DNA of 7,236 nt, taken from assembly GCA_950071875.1 (NCBI GenBank), contig CATMNW010000123.1, positions 1-7,236 on the forward strand. Reading direction: 5' to 3'. Positions 1-5,787 of the stretch are shown here, piece after piece. Below the pieces are notes generated by a model. That model saw only the letters and a list, made by a program, of their open reading frames with translations. It searched no databases and was not told the DNA's origin. Position 1 is the first letter of the stretch; each line of letters starts with the position of its first letter. This DNA comes from an uncultured Erythrobacteraceae bacterium (lineage in GTDB: Bacteria; Pseudomonadota; Alphaproteobacteria; Sphingomonadales; Sphingomonadaceae). The translations under genes were made by a program, and so were the position numbers.

Positions 1-394
1 AGAGCAGAACGTCCGGCATGACCTTGGCGCCGACGCGCGCGCCGAGGAACAGGTCGCGGCCCGCGTCAACCTGGCCGAAGCCGAAGCCTTCGAAATCGCC
101 ATTGGTGAATTCGGTCTCTGCGCTCGAATCGGTCAGTTCCGCTTCGAGACCGACGACCGCGCCGCCGAGATCGAAGTCGTAACCGGCCTGGATGCCGTAG
201 ACGGCCCCATCAATCGACTGGTCGTTGTCTTCGTTGACATCGTCATCGACGCTGCTGCCCGCCTTGAGGGCGTCGTAGCCGAGCACACCCTGAACGCGGA
301 AGCCGTCGAAATTGCTGCTGCTGTCCTGCGCCATGGCAGGAGCCGAGAATGCAGCCAGCGAACCGGCGACGAGAAGGGTCGAGATCTTTTTCAT
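1..394 (-). CDS. Outer-membrane beta-barrel protein, N-terminal part (runs off left edge)
   Basis: The reading frame is open from an ATG at 394-392 to the window edge, giving 131 codons without a stop, so the C-terminus is missing. A Shine-Dalgarno GGAG (complement of 402-405) lies 7 nt before the ATG. Residues 1-22 form a classical Sec signal peptide (MKK start, hydrophobic core, AMA before Q23). The mature part is rich in Gly, Asp and alternating hydrophobic residues, with strand-like stretches such as FRVQGVLGYDAL, VYGIQAGYDF, AVVGLEAEL and LFLGARVGAKV. This pattern fits small 8-stranded outer-membrane barrels (OmpA-like/opacity porin type). An acidic segment near residues 48-58 looks like a surface loop. 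The product should sit in the outer membrane; its substrate or role cannot be told. It is transcribed divergently from rlmN. The 5' leader has a 6-bp hairpin (CGCAGC/GCTGCG, 418-435). The family is fairly sure, the exact subfamily is not. Confidence 0.82.
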   Translation of the reverse strand, partial: MKKISTLLVAGSLAAFSAPAMAQDSSSNFDGFRVQGVLGYDALKAGSSVDDDVNEDNDQSIDGAVYGIQAGYDFDLGGAVVGLEAELTDSSAETEFTNGDFEGFGFGQVDAGRDLFLGARVGAKVMPDVLL

Positions 395-482
395 TTGCGA
401 ACTCCGTTTGGTTGACCCGCAGCTTTTGCGCTGCGTGGACCGGGAAAACGGCGCGGAAGCCGAAAGAGTTTCATTAACCTCA

Positions 483-499
483 CACAACACGAAGTTGTG
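483..499. promoter_or_regulatory. Palindrome CACAAC-N5-GTTGTG in the divergent intergenic region
   Basis: A perfect 6-bp inverted repeat with a 5-nt centre lies about 90 bp upstream of the barrel-protein start and 185 bp upstream of rlmN. Its size and symmetry suit a dimeric regulator site, and its position suits control of the barrel gene. It could equally form a small hairpin at the 5' end of that transcript. No specific regulator can be named, and a repeat this short may be chance. Confidence 0.3.
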
Positions 500-591
500 G
501 CATTTTGAACACATGTTGCGCGACGAGCCGGTTCTCCCACCGGTCCGGTCGTGCGGACTGCTTGGATCTTCGATAATCACACCCAGAACGG

Positions 592-616
592 GGAACGTAC
601 CGGACGCAGCCACGTT
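592..616 (+). promoter_or_regulatory. Candidate EcfG-type general-stress promoter upstream of rlmN
   Basis: GGAAC at 592-596 and CGTT at 613-616 are separated by 16 nt on the + strand. This matches the -35/-10 pattern known for the alphaproteobacterial general stress sigma factor EcfG (GGAAC, 16-17 nt, CGTT). It points toward rlmN and would give a leader of roughly 60 nt. I found no other such pair on either strand when reading through the other GGAAC/GTTCC occurrences. Matching is by eye, and actual use is inferred. Confidence 0.5.
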
Positions 617-645
617 CGCGCATCCCGCGCGGGCGGGTGCATCCT

Positions 646-673
646 TTGCTTTCAATTGATTTGGCCCTATATG
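646..673 (+). promoter_or_regulatory. Candidate housekeeping promoter giving a nearly leaderless rlmN mRNA
   Basis: TTGCTT (646-651), a 16-nt spacer and TATATG (668-673) resemble weak -35 and -10 boxes. The expected start of transcription is about 680, only a few bases before the rlmN ATG at 684. No Shine-Dalgarno sequence precedes that ATG, which agrees with a leaderless or nearly leaderless message. The spacer contains the 8-bp palindrome TCAATTGA (652-659), which might be an operator or chance. Confidence 0.42.
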
Positions 674-683
674 CGCCGCTCCC

Positions 684-1925
684 ATGGCCGATACGACACT
701 CATGAGCATCCCCGGGCAAGTAGACCCGGTACCCGTCGCACGTGATATCACACCGCGCGAAGACGGGCGTGTGGACCTTATCGGCCTCCCGAAGGAGCGC
801 ATTCGCGAACTGTTCGTCGATGCAGGCCTGGACGCGAAGCAGGCCAAATTGCGCTCGAAACAGGTGTTCCACTGGCTTTACCATCGCGGCGTCACCGATT
901 TCGAAGCGATGACCGATATCGCCAAGACTATGCGTCCCTGGCTTGCCGAACGGTTCGTGATCGGCCGTCCCGATGTGGTCGAAGCCCAGCACTCCACCGA
1001 TGGAACCCGCAAATGGCTTTTGAAGACCGCCGACGGGCACGAGTTCGAGATGGTCTTCATACCTGATGCCGATCGGGGAACCTTGTGCGTGTCATCGCAG
1101 GTCGGTTGCACGTTGAACTGCCGCTTCTGCCATACGGGCACGATGAAGCTGGTGCGCAACCTCACGCCTGGCGAGATCGTCGGACAGGTCATGCTCGCGC
1201 GCGATGCCCTTGGCGAATGGCCCAAGGGCTCGATGGCCGGCCTCGACGATGCCGAGGATGAAGGCAACTATACCAGCGACGGTCGCCTGCTTACGAACAT
1301 CGTGATGATGGGCATGGGGGAACCGCTTTACAATTTCGACAATGTCAAAGGCGCGCTCAAGCTTGTCATGGACGGCGAAGGGCTTGCACTCTCGAAGCGG
1401 CGCATCACGCTCTCGACCAGCGGCGTGGTCCCGATGATGGACCGGTGCGGCGAGGAAATCGGCGTGAACCTTGCGGTTTCGCTGCATGCGGTAACCAAGG
1501 AAATCCGCGACGAAATCGTACCGCTCAACAAGAAATACGGTATCGAGGAACTGCTTCAGGCCTGTGCCGATTACCCCGGAGCAAGCAACGCACGCCGCAT
1601 CACTTTCGAATATGTGATGCTGAAGGACAAGAACGATACCGACGAACATGCGCACGAACTCGTCCGCCTGCTCAAGCAGTACAAATTGCCGGCCAAGGTA
1701 AACCTGATCCCGTTCAATCCCTGGCCGGGCGCAGCGTACGACACTTCCACACCGGAGCGCGTAAAGCGGTTTTCCGACATCGTTTTCGAAGGCGGCATTT
1801 CCGCGCCGGTGCGCACCCCGCGTGGTCGCGATATTGACGCAGCGTGTGGACAGCTCAAGACCTCGGCCGAGAAGAAAAGCCGCGCCCAGCGGGACCGCGA
1901 AGCTGCGGAAGCTGCCAGCGCCTGA
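684..1925 (+). CDS. rlmN: Dual-specificity RNA methyltransferase RlmN
   Basis: RlmN is a cytoplasmic radical-SAM enzyme that methylates C2 of A2503 in 23S rRNA and of A37 in some tRNAs, supporting translational accuracy. The 413-residue protein has the full signature: an N-terminal helical domain (about 34-95, SKQVFHWLYHRG), the cluster motif C142-x3-C146-x2-C149, the MGMGEP loop at 209-214, C135 (equivalent to E. coli C118, same 7-residue offset from the first cluster Cys) and C388 in DIDAACGQL (equivalent to the methyl-carrying C355). E122 in the EMVFIP motif matches the catalytic Glu by spacing. A loop at about 178-202 (LDDAEDEGNYTSDG) adds length relative to the E. coli enzyme, and the tail after 391 is Ala/Glu/Lys-rich. 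ATG 684 is chosen as the first in-frame start next to a -10-like box; ATG 702 is an alternative. It appears monocistronic, with a 74-nt gap to the next gene and no clear terminator there. Confidence 0.97.
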   Translation: MADTTLMSIPGQVDPVPVARDITPREDGRVDLIGLPKERIRELFVDAGLDAKQAKLRSKQVFHWLYHRGVTDFEAMTDIAKTMRPWLAERFVIGRPDVVEAQHSTDGTRKWLLKTADGHEFEMVFIPDADRGTLCVSSQVGCTLNCRFCHTGTMKLVRNLTPGEIVGQVMLARDALGEWPKGSMAGLDDAEDEGNYTSDGRLLTNIVMMGMGEPLYNFDNVKGALKLVMDGEGLALSKRRITLSTSGVVPMMDRCGEEIGVNLAVSLHAVTKEIRDEIVPLNKKYGIEELLQACADYPGASNARRITFEYVMLKDKNDTDEHAHELVRLLKQYKLPAKVNLIPFNPWPGAAYDTSTPERVKRFSDIVFEGGISAPVRTPRGRDIDAACGQLKTSAEKKSRAQRDREAAEAASA

Positions 1926-1999
1926 CGCTTGCCACCACGAGGCTTGATCCCTCCAGCCCTTACTGACATACATCCCTAACACACCAAGGGAGTATCGCA

Positions 2000-2980
2000 G
2001 TGTTCAAGCTTATCAATTTGCTGGCGGCAGCCGGCCTCGTCCTCGCAGGACCGGTTGCGGCCGCGCCCGGCGCCCAGGTGGCACCGACCGAGGTCATGGT
2101 CGGCGATGAACTTCCATACGCCTATTTTGCGACCCCTGACGGTGAAGGCCCCTTCCCTGTCGTCATCGTTCTGGGCGGTAGCGAAGGCGGCGACGGCGGT
2201 TCCCGCAGTTCTGCGCCGCGTTTCATCGAACAGGGTTATGCAGTGCTCGGCCTGCACTATTATTCTCCCGGCTATCTGCCCGCCGATCGGCAATTGCCGG
2301 AACTTCCTGAAGCCTTCGATTCCATACCGCTGGAAAAGCTCGCCATCCCGCGGGACTGGCTCAGCAGCCGTGACGATGTCGATGCGGACGACATCGGCCT
2401 GTATGGCGTTTCCAAGGGTGCCGAATTCGTTCTTGCCGGGGCCAGCCGGATCGATGGCTTTGCCGCGGTCGTGGCGATAGTGCCCAGCGATGTGATCTGG
2501 GAAGGCTGGGGGCCGAATGCTGTTGCCGGCGAAGTCAGCAGCTTTTCCTGGGAAGGCGAAGCGCTCCCCTTCGTGCCCTATCTCGGCATGGAGGAAGAGT
2601 TCAAGAAATACGCCATCCCGGGTGCCACGGTACGGTTGCGCACTCCGCAGGACGCCGGCCGCAGGGCCAATCCCGACCGTGTTCCGGCCGCGCGTATCCG
2701 CGTGGAGGATATCGACGAGCCGGTCCTGGTAGCCGGCGGTGACGCCGATGACGTCTGGAATTCGGGGGCCATGGCCCAGAACATTGCCGAGCGCCGCGCC
2801 GAGGCGGGCGGTCTGGAGACGGTTTCCCTCATCTTTCCCGGCGCCAGCCACGCACTGTCGGGTATGGGTATCCAGCGACCGGAAGGCGAAAAACAATATG
2901 ACGACGCCACATTGGCAGCGCAGCAGGAAATCTGGCCCGCGACGCTGGCCTTTCTGGCGAAGCACCTGAAAGACGAATGA
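2000..2980 (+). CDS. Exported alpha/beta hydrolase, BAAT/acyl-CoA thioester hydrolase C-terminal type
   Basis: The 326-residue protein starts with GTG at 2000, preceded by AAGGGAG (1986-1992) at a 7-nt spacing. Residues 1-22 look like a Sec signal peptide (hydrophobic core LLAAAGLVLAG, then AAA before P23). The rest is an alpha/beta hydrolase: strand PFPVVIVLGGSEGG (51-64, oxyanion region), nucleophile elbow G136-V-S138-K-G140, acid candidate D250 or D251 in GGDADDVW, and H284 in GASHAL. The GVSKGAEF elbow, the SEGG motif and the DDVW acid region are characteristic of the BAAT/ACOT C-terminal domain family, whose members hydrolyse acyl-CoA thioesters or transfer the acyl group. A serine nucleophile argues for a hydrolase. 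Export is odd for a CoA-dependent enzyme, so the natural substrate may be another ester or amide in the periplasm. The stop overlaps the next gene's start by ATGA. Fold and family are solid, the substrate is unknown. Confidence 0.85.
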   Translation: MFKLINLLAAAGLVLAGPVAAAPGAQVAPTEVMVGDELPYAYFATPDGEGPFPVVIVLGGSEGGDGGSRSSAPRFIEQGYAVLGLHYYSPGYLPADRQLPELPEAFDSIPLEKLAIPRDWLSSRDDVDADDIGLYGVSKGAEFVLAGASRIDGFAAVVAIVPSDVIWEGWGPNAVAGEVSSFSWEGEALPFVPYLGMEEEFKKYAIPGATVRLRTPQDAGRRANPDRVPAARIRVEDIDEPVLVAGGDADDVWNSGAMAQNIAERRAEAGGLETVSLIFPGASHALSGMGIQRPEGEKQYDDATLAAQQEIWPATLAFLAKHLKDE

Positions 2981-3573
2981 GCGCTGATCCGGCAACCATT
3001 GCCTATTACCAGGCCAGCGCCCCGCGTTACACGCTGAGCTTCGGTCAGGCGCCGAGCCGCCATCTGGACCGGTTCCTCGATCGGCTGCAACCGGGCGCAA
3101 GGGTTCTGGAACTGGGCTGCGGCGGTGGACGCGATTCCGCCCGGATCGCCGAACGGGGCTTCGATCTCGATGCGACCGATGGCACGCCGGCGATGGTCCG
3201 CAAGGCCAACGAGCGGTTCGATATTGGCGCCCGGGTGATGCTGTTCGAAGAGCTCGACAGTCACGGCGATTATGACGCGGTCTGGGCGCATGCCTGCCTG
3301 CTGCACCTTTCGCACGTCGACCTGAAGGACACCCTGTTTGCCATTCATCGCGCATTGCGGTCCGGCGGATGGCATTTCGCCAATTACAAACTGGGCGATG
3401 GTGAAGGCCGCGACCGTCTTGGTCGCCTGCACAACTTCCCGGACGCCCAATGGCTTACGCAGATCTATCGGCAGGCAGGCTTTACGATCGAGGACGCTGA
3501 AACCTACGCCGGAGAAGGTGCAGACGGAACGCAGCGTGACTGGATTGCGCTGACGGTTCGCCGAAGTGGCTAG
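2977..3573 (+). CDS. Class I SAM-dependent methyltransferase
   Basis: This 198-residue soluble protein has the Rossmann-type SAM-binding core. Motif I is VLELGCGGGRDS (43-54), the acidic end of strand 2 is around D66/D68 (DLDATDGTPAMV), strand 4 is DYDAVWAHACLLHL (98-111), and the post-motif III segment is RALRSGGWHFANYK (125-138). It belongs to the broad small-molecule methyltransferase families (Methyltransf_11/25 type). Nothing in the sequence identifies the acceptor. Its ATG overlaps the stop of the upstream hydrolase (ATGA at 2977-2980) and has no strong Shine-Dalgarno, so translation is probably coupled to the hydrolase. A shared pathway is plausible but unproven, particularly as the hydrolase appears exported and this enzyme cytoplasmic. 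Confidence 0.9.
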   Translation: MSADPATIAYYQASAPRYTLSFGQAPSRHLDRFLDRLQPGARVLELGCGGGRDSARIAERGFDLDATDGTPAMVRKANERFDIGARVMLFEELDSHGDYDAVWAHACLLHLSHVDLKDTLFAIHRALRSGGWHFANYKLGDGEGRDRLGRLHNFPDAQWLTQIYRQAGFTIEDAETYAGEGADGTQRDWIALTVRRSG

Positions 3574-3593
3574 ACGCGCGGCAGTCGGCTGGC

Positions 3594-3634
3594 TCCTTTC
3601 CTACCGCATGCCGATGTGCTGAAAGGATGGCATG
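3594..3634 (+). promoter_or_regulatory. Alternative hairpins that occlude the Shine-Dalgarno and start of the small ORF
   Basis: TCCTTTC (3594-3600) is the exact reverse complement of GAAAGGA (3621-3627), the Shine-Dalgarno of the 42-codon ORF. CATGCC (3607-3612) is the exact reverse complement of GGCATG (3629-3634), which contains its start codon. The two pairings interleave. With only one base between 3627 and 3629 they probably cannot coexist as a pseudoknot, so they are better seen as alternatives, each hiding the initiation site. No ligand-binding riboswitch core is recognised. Function is inferred from base pairing only. Confidence 0.3.
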
Positions 3635-3760
3635 ACCGATCCGACCCAGCTTCGCGCCGCGCAATCCAATCGCTGCGGCAGCCCTCCGATTTCTTCGCAT
3701 TGGACAGTGGTCCATGCGGTCCATGTCTCCTTTGCCACGGGTGCCGGAGGCGCTGCATGA
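3632..3760 (+). CDS. Possible 42-residue leader peptide overlapping the MOSC gene
   Basis: ATG 3632 opens a 42-codon frame ending in TGA 3758-3760, which overlaps the MOSC gene start by ATGA. GAAAGGA (3621-3627) is a good Shine-Dalgarno, though only 4 nt from the ATG. The peptide (MTDPTQLRAAQSNRCG at the N-terminus, Ala/Gly/Val-rich at the C-terminus) matches no family I recognise and has no signal peptide or domain. What supports it is its exact placement: an initiation signal, an uninterrupted frame through the whole gap, and stop-start coupling identical to that of real gene pairs in this window. What weakens it is that the MOSC gene has its own strong Shine-Dalgarno and that open frames this short are common in GC-rich DNA. 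It may be a translational leader or chance. Confidence 0.3.
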   Translation: MTDPTQLRAAQSNRCGSPPISSHWTVVHAVHVSFATGAGGAA

Positions 3761-4401
3761 ACGTCACGGTCGAAGCGATTTGCACCGGGCTTCCCAAGCC
3801 GTTCAACGGGGCCGAGTTGAGTGCGATCGACAAACAGCCGGTAATCGGCAAGGTAACGATCCGCAGTTTCGGGATCGAAGGGGACATGGTCGCCGACACC
3901 GTCAATCACGGCGGGCAGGACATGGCGGTCCACCACTATCCCCGCGACCACTATGCAGGTTGGGACGCTTGGCTTGGCGGTCATGACCTCCTGCAGCGAC
4001 CGGGGGCCTTCGGAGAGAACATCCATACCGAGGGGCTGGTCGAAACCACGGTCCATGTCGGCGATCGCTTTCGCCTCGGCAGCGCCCTTCTCGAGATCAG
4101 CCAACCGCGCAAACCGTGCTGGAAAATCGAACACCGCTTCGACCGCAAGGGCATGGTCGCCCGGATAATCGCGCAGCATAATAGCGGCTGGTATTACCGG
4201 GTGATCGAAGAAGGCGTATGTGAGCCGGGCGACGCATTGGTGCGCGTGGAAACGGGCTCTGAAGACTGGCCGGTATCGCGGGTGTTCGCCGCACTCTTTG
4301 ACCCGGCGGCCAAGCTGCCAGCCGAAGCGTATCAGGTCCTTTCCGACCTTCCGGCATTATCCGCCAAGGAACGCGCCCGCGCCGCTGCCAAGATCGCATG
4401 A
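3757..4401 (+). CDS. MOSC domain protein, YiiM type
   Basis: The 214-residue protein begins at ATG 3757, chosen because CGGAGG (3745-3750) lies 6 nt upstream and homology-like sequence starts here (VEAICTGLPKPF). The frame can be read upstream to a GTG at 3616, but that extension looks non-coding. The MOSC core spans about 25-165: GIEGDMVADTVNHGGQDMAV (39-58), GAFGENI (83-89), VHVGDRFRLG (99-108) and the conserved cysteine C121 in QPRKPCWKI. In this superfamily, which includes the molybdenum cofactor sulfurase C-terminal domain, that cysteine is thought to handle sulfur or bind the cofactor. Residues 169-212 form the C-terminal 3-alpha helical segment typical of YiiM. In E. coli YiiM takes part in cofactor-dependent reduction of N-hydroxylated base analogues, so a similar detoxification role is possible here. 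It is cytoplasmic, with length close to E. coli YiiM. Confidence 0.9.
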   Translation: MNVTVEAICTGLPKPFNGAELSAIDKQPVIGKVTIRSFGIEGDMVADTVNHGGQDMAVHHYPRDHYAGWDAWLGGHDLLQRPGAFGENIHTEGLVETTVHVGDRFRLGSALLEISQPRKPCWKIEHRFDRKGMVARIIAQHNSGWYYRVIEEGVCEPGDALVRVETGSEDWPVSRVFAALFDPAAKLPAEAYQVLSDLPALSAKERARAAAKIA

Positions 4402-4461
4402 ATGCACGGCTCGCCGCATGACGGCGCACGGCCTATCGCTAATTTCGAGATTACGGCAACC

Positions 4462-4484
4462 GTTCATCCGGTGTTGAAGTTGAC
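4462..4484 (+). promoter_or_regulatory. Direct-repeat element upstream of the glycine-zipper gene
   Basis: GTTCAT (4462-4467) and GTTGAA (4473-4478) start 11 bp apart, about one helical turn, and are followed directly by GTTGAC (4479-4484), whose TTGAC resembles a -35 box. Half-sites one turn apart next to a -35 are typical of OmpR-family response regulators, many of which control envelope genes in alphaproteobacteria. The regulator is not identifiable and the match is imperfect. The rest of the 4402-4526 gap shows only a 5-bp hairpin (4412-4426) without a T-tract. Confidence 0.28.
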
Positions 4485-4526
4485 CCCAGCAAACCCAACG
4501 ACAACGCAAAAACGGGAACGCCAATC

Positions 4527-4913
4527 ATGAAGAAACTCTCTCTCGCATTCGCCGCCGGCACTCTTGCGCTGACCGGCATCGGAACCGCCGCTCCTGCAGC
4601 CGCAGATCCGCCGAGCTGGGCCCCGGCCCACGGAAAGCGCGCGAAAGACCGTGCCGTGTACGATAGTCGCGGCTACTACGTGAATCCGCGCCGGATCAGC
4701 CGCAACGACCGCATGTGGCGCGGTGACGACGGACGCTATTATTGCAAGCGCGACAATGGCACGACGGGCCTCGTTATCGGTGCAGGCGTCGGCGCCCTCG
4801 CCGGTCATGAACTGGCCGGCCGCGGCGACCGGACACTGGGTGCCATTCTCGGTGGAGCGGTTGGCGCTGTTGTCGGACGCGAAATCGATCGTGGCAGCCT
4901 GAGTTGCCGTTGA
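4527..4913 (+). CDS. Exported glycine-zipper 2TM domain protein
   Basis: The 128-residue protein has a Sec signal peptide (1 to about 26: MKK start, core LAFAAGTLALTGIGTAA, APAAA before D27). A basic, Tyr-rich middle region follows (about 35-76, with YDSRGYYVNPRRISRND). The C-terminal part holds the glycine zipper: TGLVIGAGVGALAGHELAGR and LGAILGGAVGAVVGREIDRG (about 79-124), two helices with Gly/Ala every fourth residue. No lipobox is present, so unlike many Rickettsia 17-kDa-antigen relatives it is not a lipoprotein. The expected location is the periplasm or the outer membrane; proteins of this type are often linked to envelope stress, but no biochemical role is known. C74 and C127 could form a disulfide. 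The Shine-Dalgarno is weak (GGGA 4514-4517, 9 nt away). It is a single-gene unit, bounded by a repeat element upstream and a terminator downstream. Confidence 0.85.
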   Translation: MKKLSLAFAAGTLALTGIGTAAPAAADPPSWAPAHGKRAKDRAVYDSRGYYVNPRRISRNDRMWRGDDGRYYCKRDNGTTGLVIGAGVGALAGHELAGRGDRTLGAILGGAVGAVVGREIDRGSLSCR

Positions 4914-4919
4914 TCCGAT

Positions 4920-4941
4920 ACTGAAGCCCTCTGGCTTCGGT
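4920..4941 (+). other. RNA hairpin just after the glycine-zipper stop
   Basis: A stem of 9 pairs (4920-4928 with 4933-4941, including one G-U) closes a CTCT loop, starting 7 nt after the stop codon. The core is GAAGCC/GGCTTC. No T-tract follows, so alone it is unlikely to terminate. It may protect the mRNA 3' end or assist the terminator that begins 3 nt further on. Confidence 0.5.
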
Positions 4942-4943
4942 CG

Positions 4944-4984
4944 AGGCGCGCCGCTACCCCTCCCTCTGGTAGCGGCGCGCCTTT
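4944..4984 (+). terminator. Strong rho-independent-like terminator after the glycine-zipper gene
   Basis: A perfect 15-bp inverted repeat (4944-4958 with 4968-4982) encloses a 9-nt pyrimidine loop and runs into TTT (4982-4984, sharing its first base with the stem). The stem is very GC-rich and should be extremely stable; the short T-run is usual for terminators in GC-rich alphaproteobacteria. It isolates the glycine-zipper gene from the operon starting at 5017. Confidence 0.8.
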
Positions 4985-5009
4985 CCATATCCGGCAGCGG
5001 CGCTATGGT
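4982..5009 (+). promoter_or_regulatory. Candidate promoter for the SDR-cytochrome-molybdoenzyme operon
   Basis: TTTCCA (4982-4987), 16 nt and TATGGT (5004-5009) weakly resemble -35/-10 boxes, with expected initiation at about 5016-5017, the chosen ATG. This arrangement parallels the one before rlmN and fits the lack of any Shine-Dalgarno. The operon follows a strong terminator and so must have its own promoter, but the boxes are weak and overlap the terminator end. Confidence 0.28.
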
Positions 5010-5016
5010 CTGCCAA

Positions 5017-5787
5017 ATGAGTATCGACTTGCCAGCAGTCCTGATCACCGGAGCAGCAAAGCGTCTGGGTGCTGCTGTCGCCCGCGCCTTCGGTGAAGCC
5101 GGATGGCATGTCGTCATCCACTACGGCTCGTCTCGGGACGCCGCACGATCGCTCGCCGCCGACCTGCCCTCCACCGAGACTGTCCAGTGCGACCTTGCAG
5201 ACGGCGACGCTTCAGTGGCGATGGTCGAGAAACTGGCTGGCAGGCTCCGGAACTGGCAAGCGCTGGTCAATTGTGCAGCAGTGTTCAAGCCTGACGACGT
5301 CGGCGAGCTCGACCCCGAAACGAATACCCGCACAATGCAGATCAACGCACGCACTCCTGCGCGGATGGCCCAGGCCTATCTGGCCAACGCACGGGCCCAG
5401 AACGGGCGGCGCGTAATCCATTTCACCGACCAGAAGATCGCCAATCCCAACCCCGATTTCTTCAGCTACACCATGAGCAAGCACGCCCTCAGTTCGACGG
5501 TCCCCATGCTCGCCATGGGTGCTGCAAAACCGCAGGACCGTGTCTATGCATTGGCCCCCGGCGCAATCCTCGCCAGTCACGACCAGGACGAGGAAGAAAC
5601 CGAGCTGTCGCACCGGATGAACCTCCTCGGCCGCAAGACCGGGCCCGACGAAATCGCCGATGCTGCGCTTTTCCTCGCGCATGGCCATCTGGCCAGCGGC
5701 CAAACCCTTTACGTAGACAGCGGCCAGCACCTGCTTTCGCAGCCGCGCGACGTGATTTATCTCGCTCGGGAAAGGGACGAGGCATGA
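5017..5787 (+). CDS. SDR-family oxidoreductase, pteridine reductase (FolM/PTR1)-like
   Basis: The protein has 256 residues from ATG 5017; an upstream ATG at 5005 would add MVCQ but overlaps the likely -10 box. It is a classical-length short-chain dehydrogenase. The cofactor motif is T11-G12-x3-R16-x-G18 (TGAAKRLG), where the Arg and the nearby HY-x-S loop (H35, Y36, S38) point to NADPH and strongly resemble pteridine reductases. The structural motif is NCAA (85-88). The catalytic residues are D138, Y151 and K155: Asp instead of the usual SDR Ser, exactly 13 residues before Tyr, as in Leishmania PTR1 (D181/Y194/K198) and in FolM. The C-terminal GQTLYVDSGQHLL also fits. Likely activity is NADPH-dependent reduction of a dihydropterin (for example dihydromonapterin or dihydrofolate) in the cytoplasm. 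Its stop overlaps the cytochrome b start (ATGA, 5784-5787). The SDR family is certain, the pterin substrate is inferred. Confidence 0.85.
   Translation: MSIDLPAVLITGAAKRLGAAVARAFGEAGWHVVIHYGSSRDAARSLAADLPSTETVQCDLADGDASVAMVEKLAGRLRNWQALVNCAAVFKPDDVGELDPETNTRTMQINARTPARMAQAYLANARAQNGRRVIHFTDQKIANPNPDFFSYTMSKHALSSTVPMLAMGAAKPQDRVYALAPGAILASHDQDEEETELSHRMNLLGRKTGPDEIADAALFLAHGHLASGQTLYVDSGQHLLSQPRDVIYLARERDEA

Noticed and set aside
312..659. Forward 115-codon open frame across the barrel gene start and intergenic region
   Set aside because: It is antisense to the barrel protein's signal peptide, has no Shine-Dalgarno and shows no domain.
1092..1982. Antisense open frame of 296 codons opposite rlmN
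   Set aside because: It is fully covered by rlmN with all its catalytic motifs, and the antisense product has no family resemblance.
1976..3355. Long antisense open frame (459 codons) on the minus strand
   Set aside because: It lies opposite two well-supported genes, is rich in Arg/Pro/Gly as expected for antisense frames in GC-rich DNA, and shows no recognisable domain.
3594..3634. Interleaved pairings as an H-type pseudoknot
   Set aside because: Only one base separates the two 3' strands, too few to cross a 7-bp stem, so simultaneous formation is unlikely; kept only as alternative hairpins.
3616..3756. In-frame GTG at 3616 extending the MOSC protein by 47 residues
   Set aside because: The extension (MLKGWHDRSDPASRR at its start) resembles nothing in the family, GTG 3616 has no suitable Shine-Dalgarno, and ATG 3757 has CGGAGG 6 nt upstream and gives the normal family length.
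4404..4432. Repeat GCACGGC (4404-4410 and 4426-4432) and 5-bp hairpin after the MOSC gene as a terminator
   Set aside because: The hairpin (4412-4416 with 4422-4426) is short and not followed by a T-tract; the repeat is probably chance.
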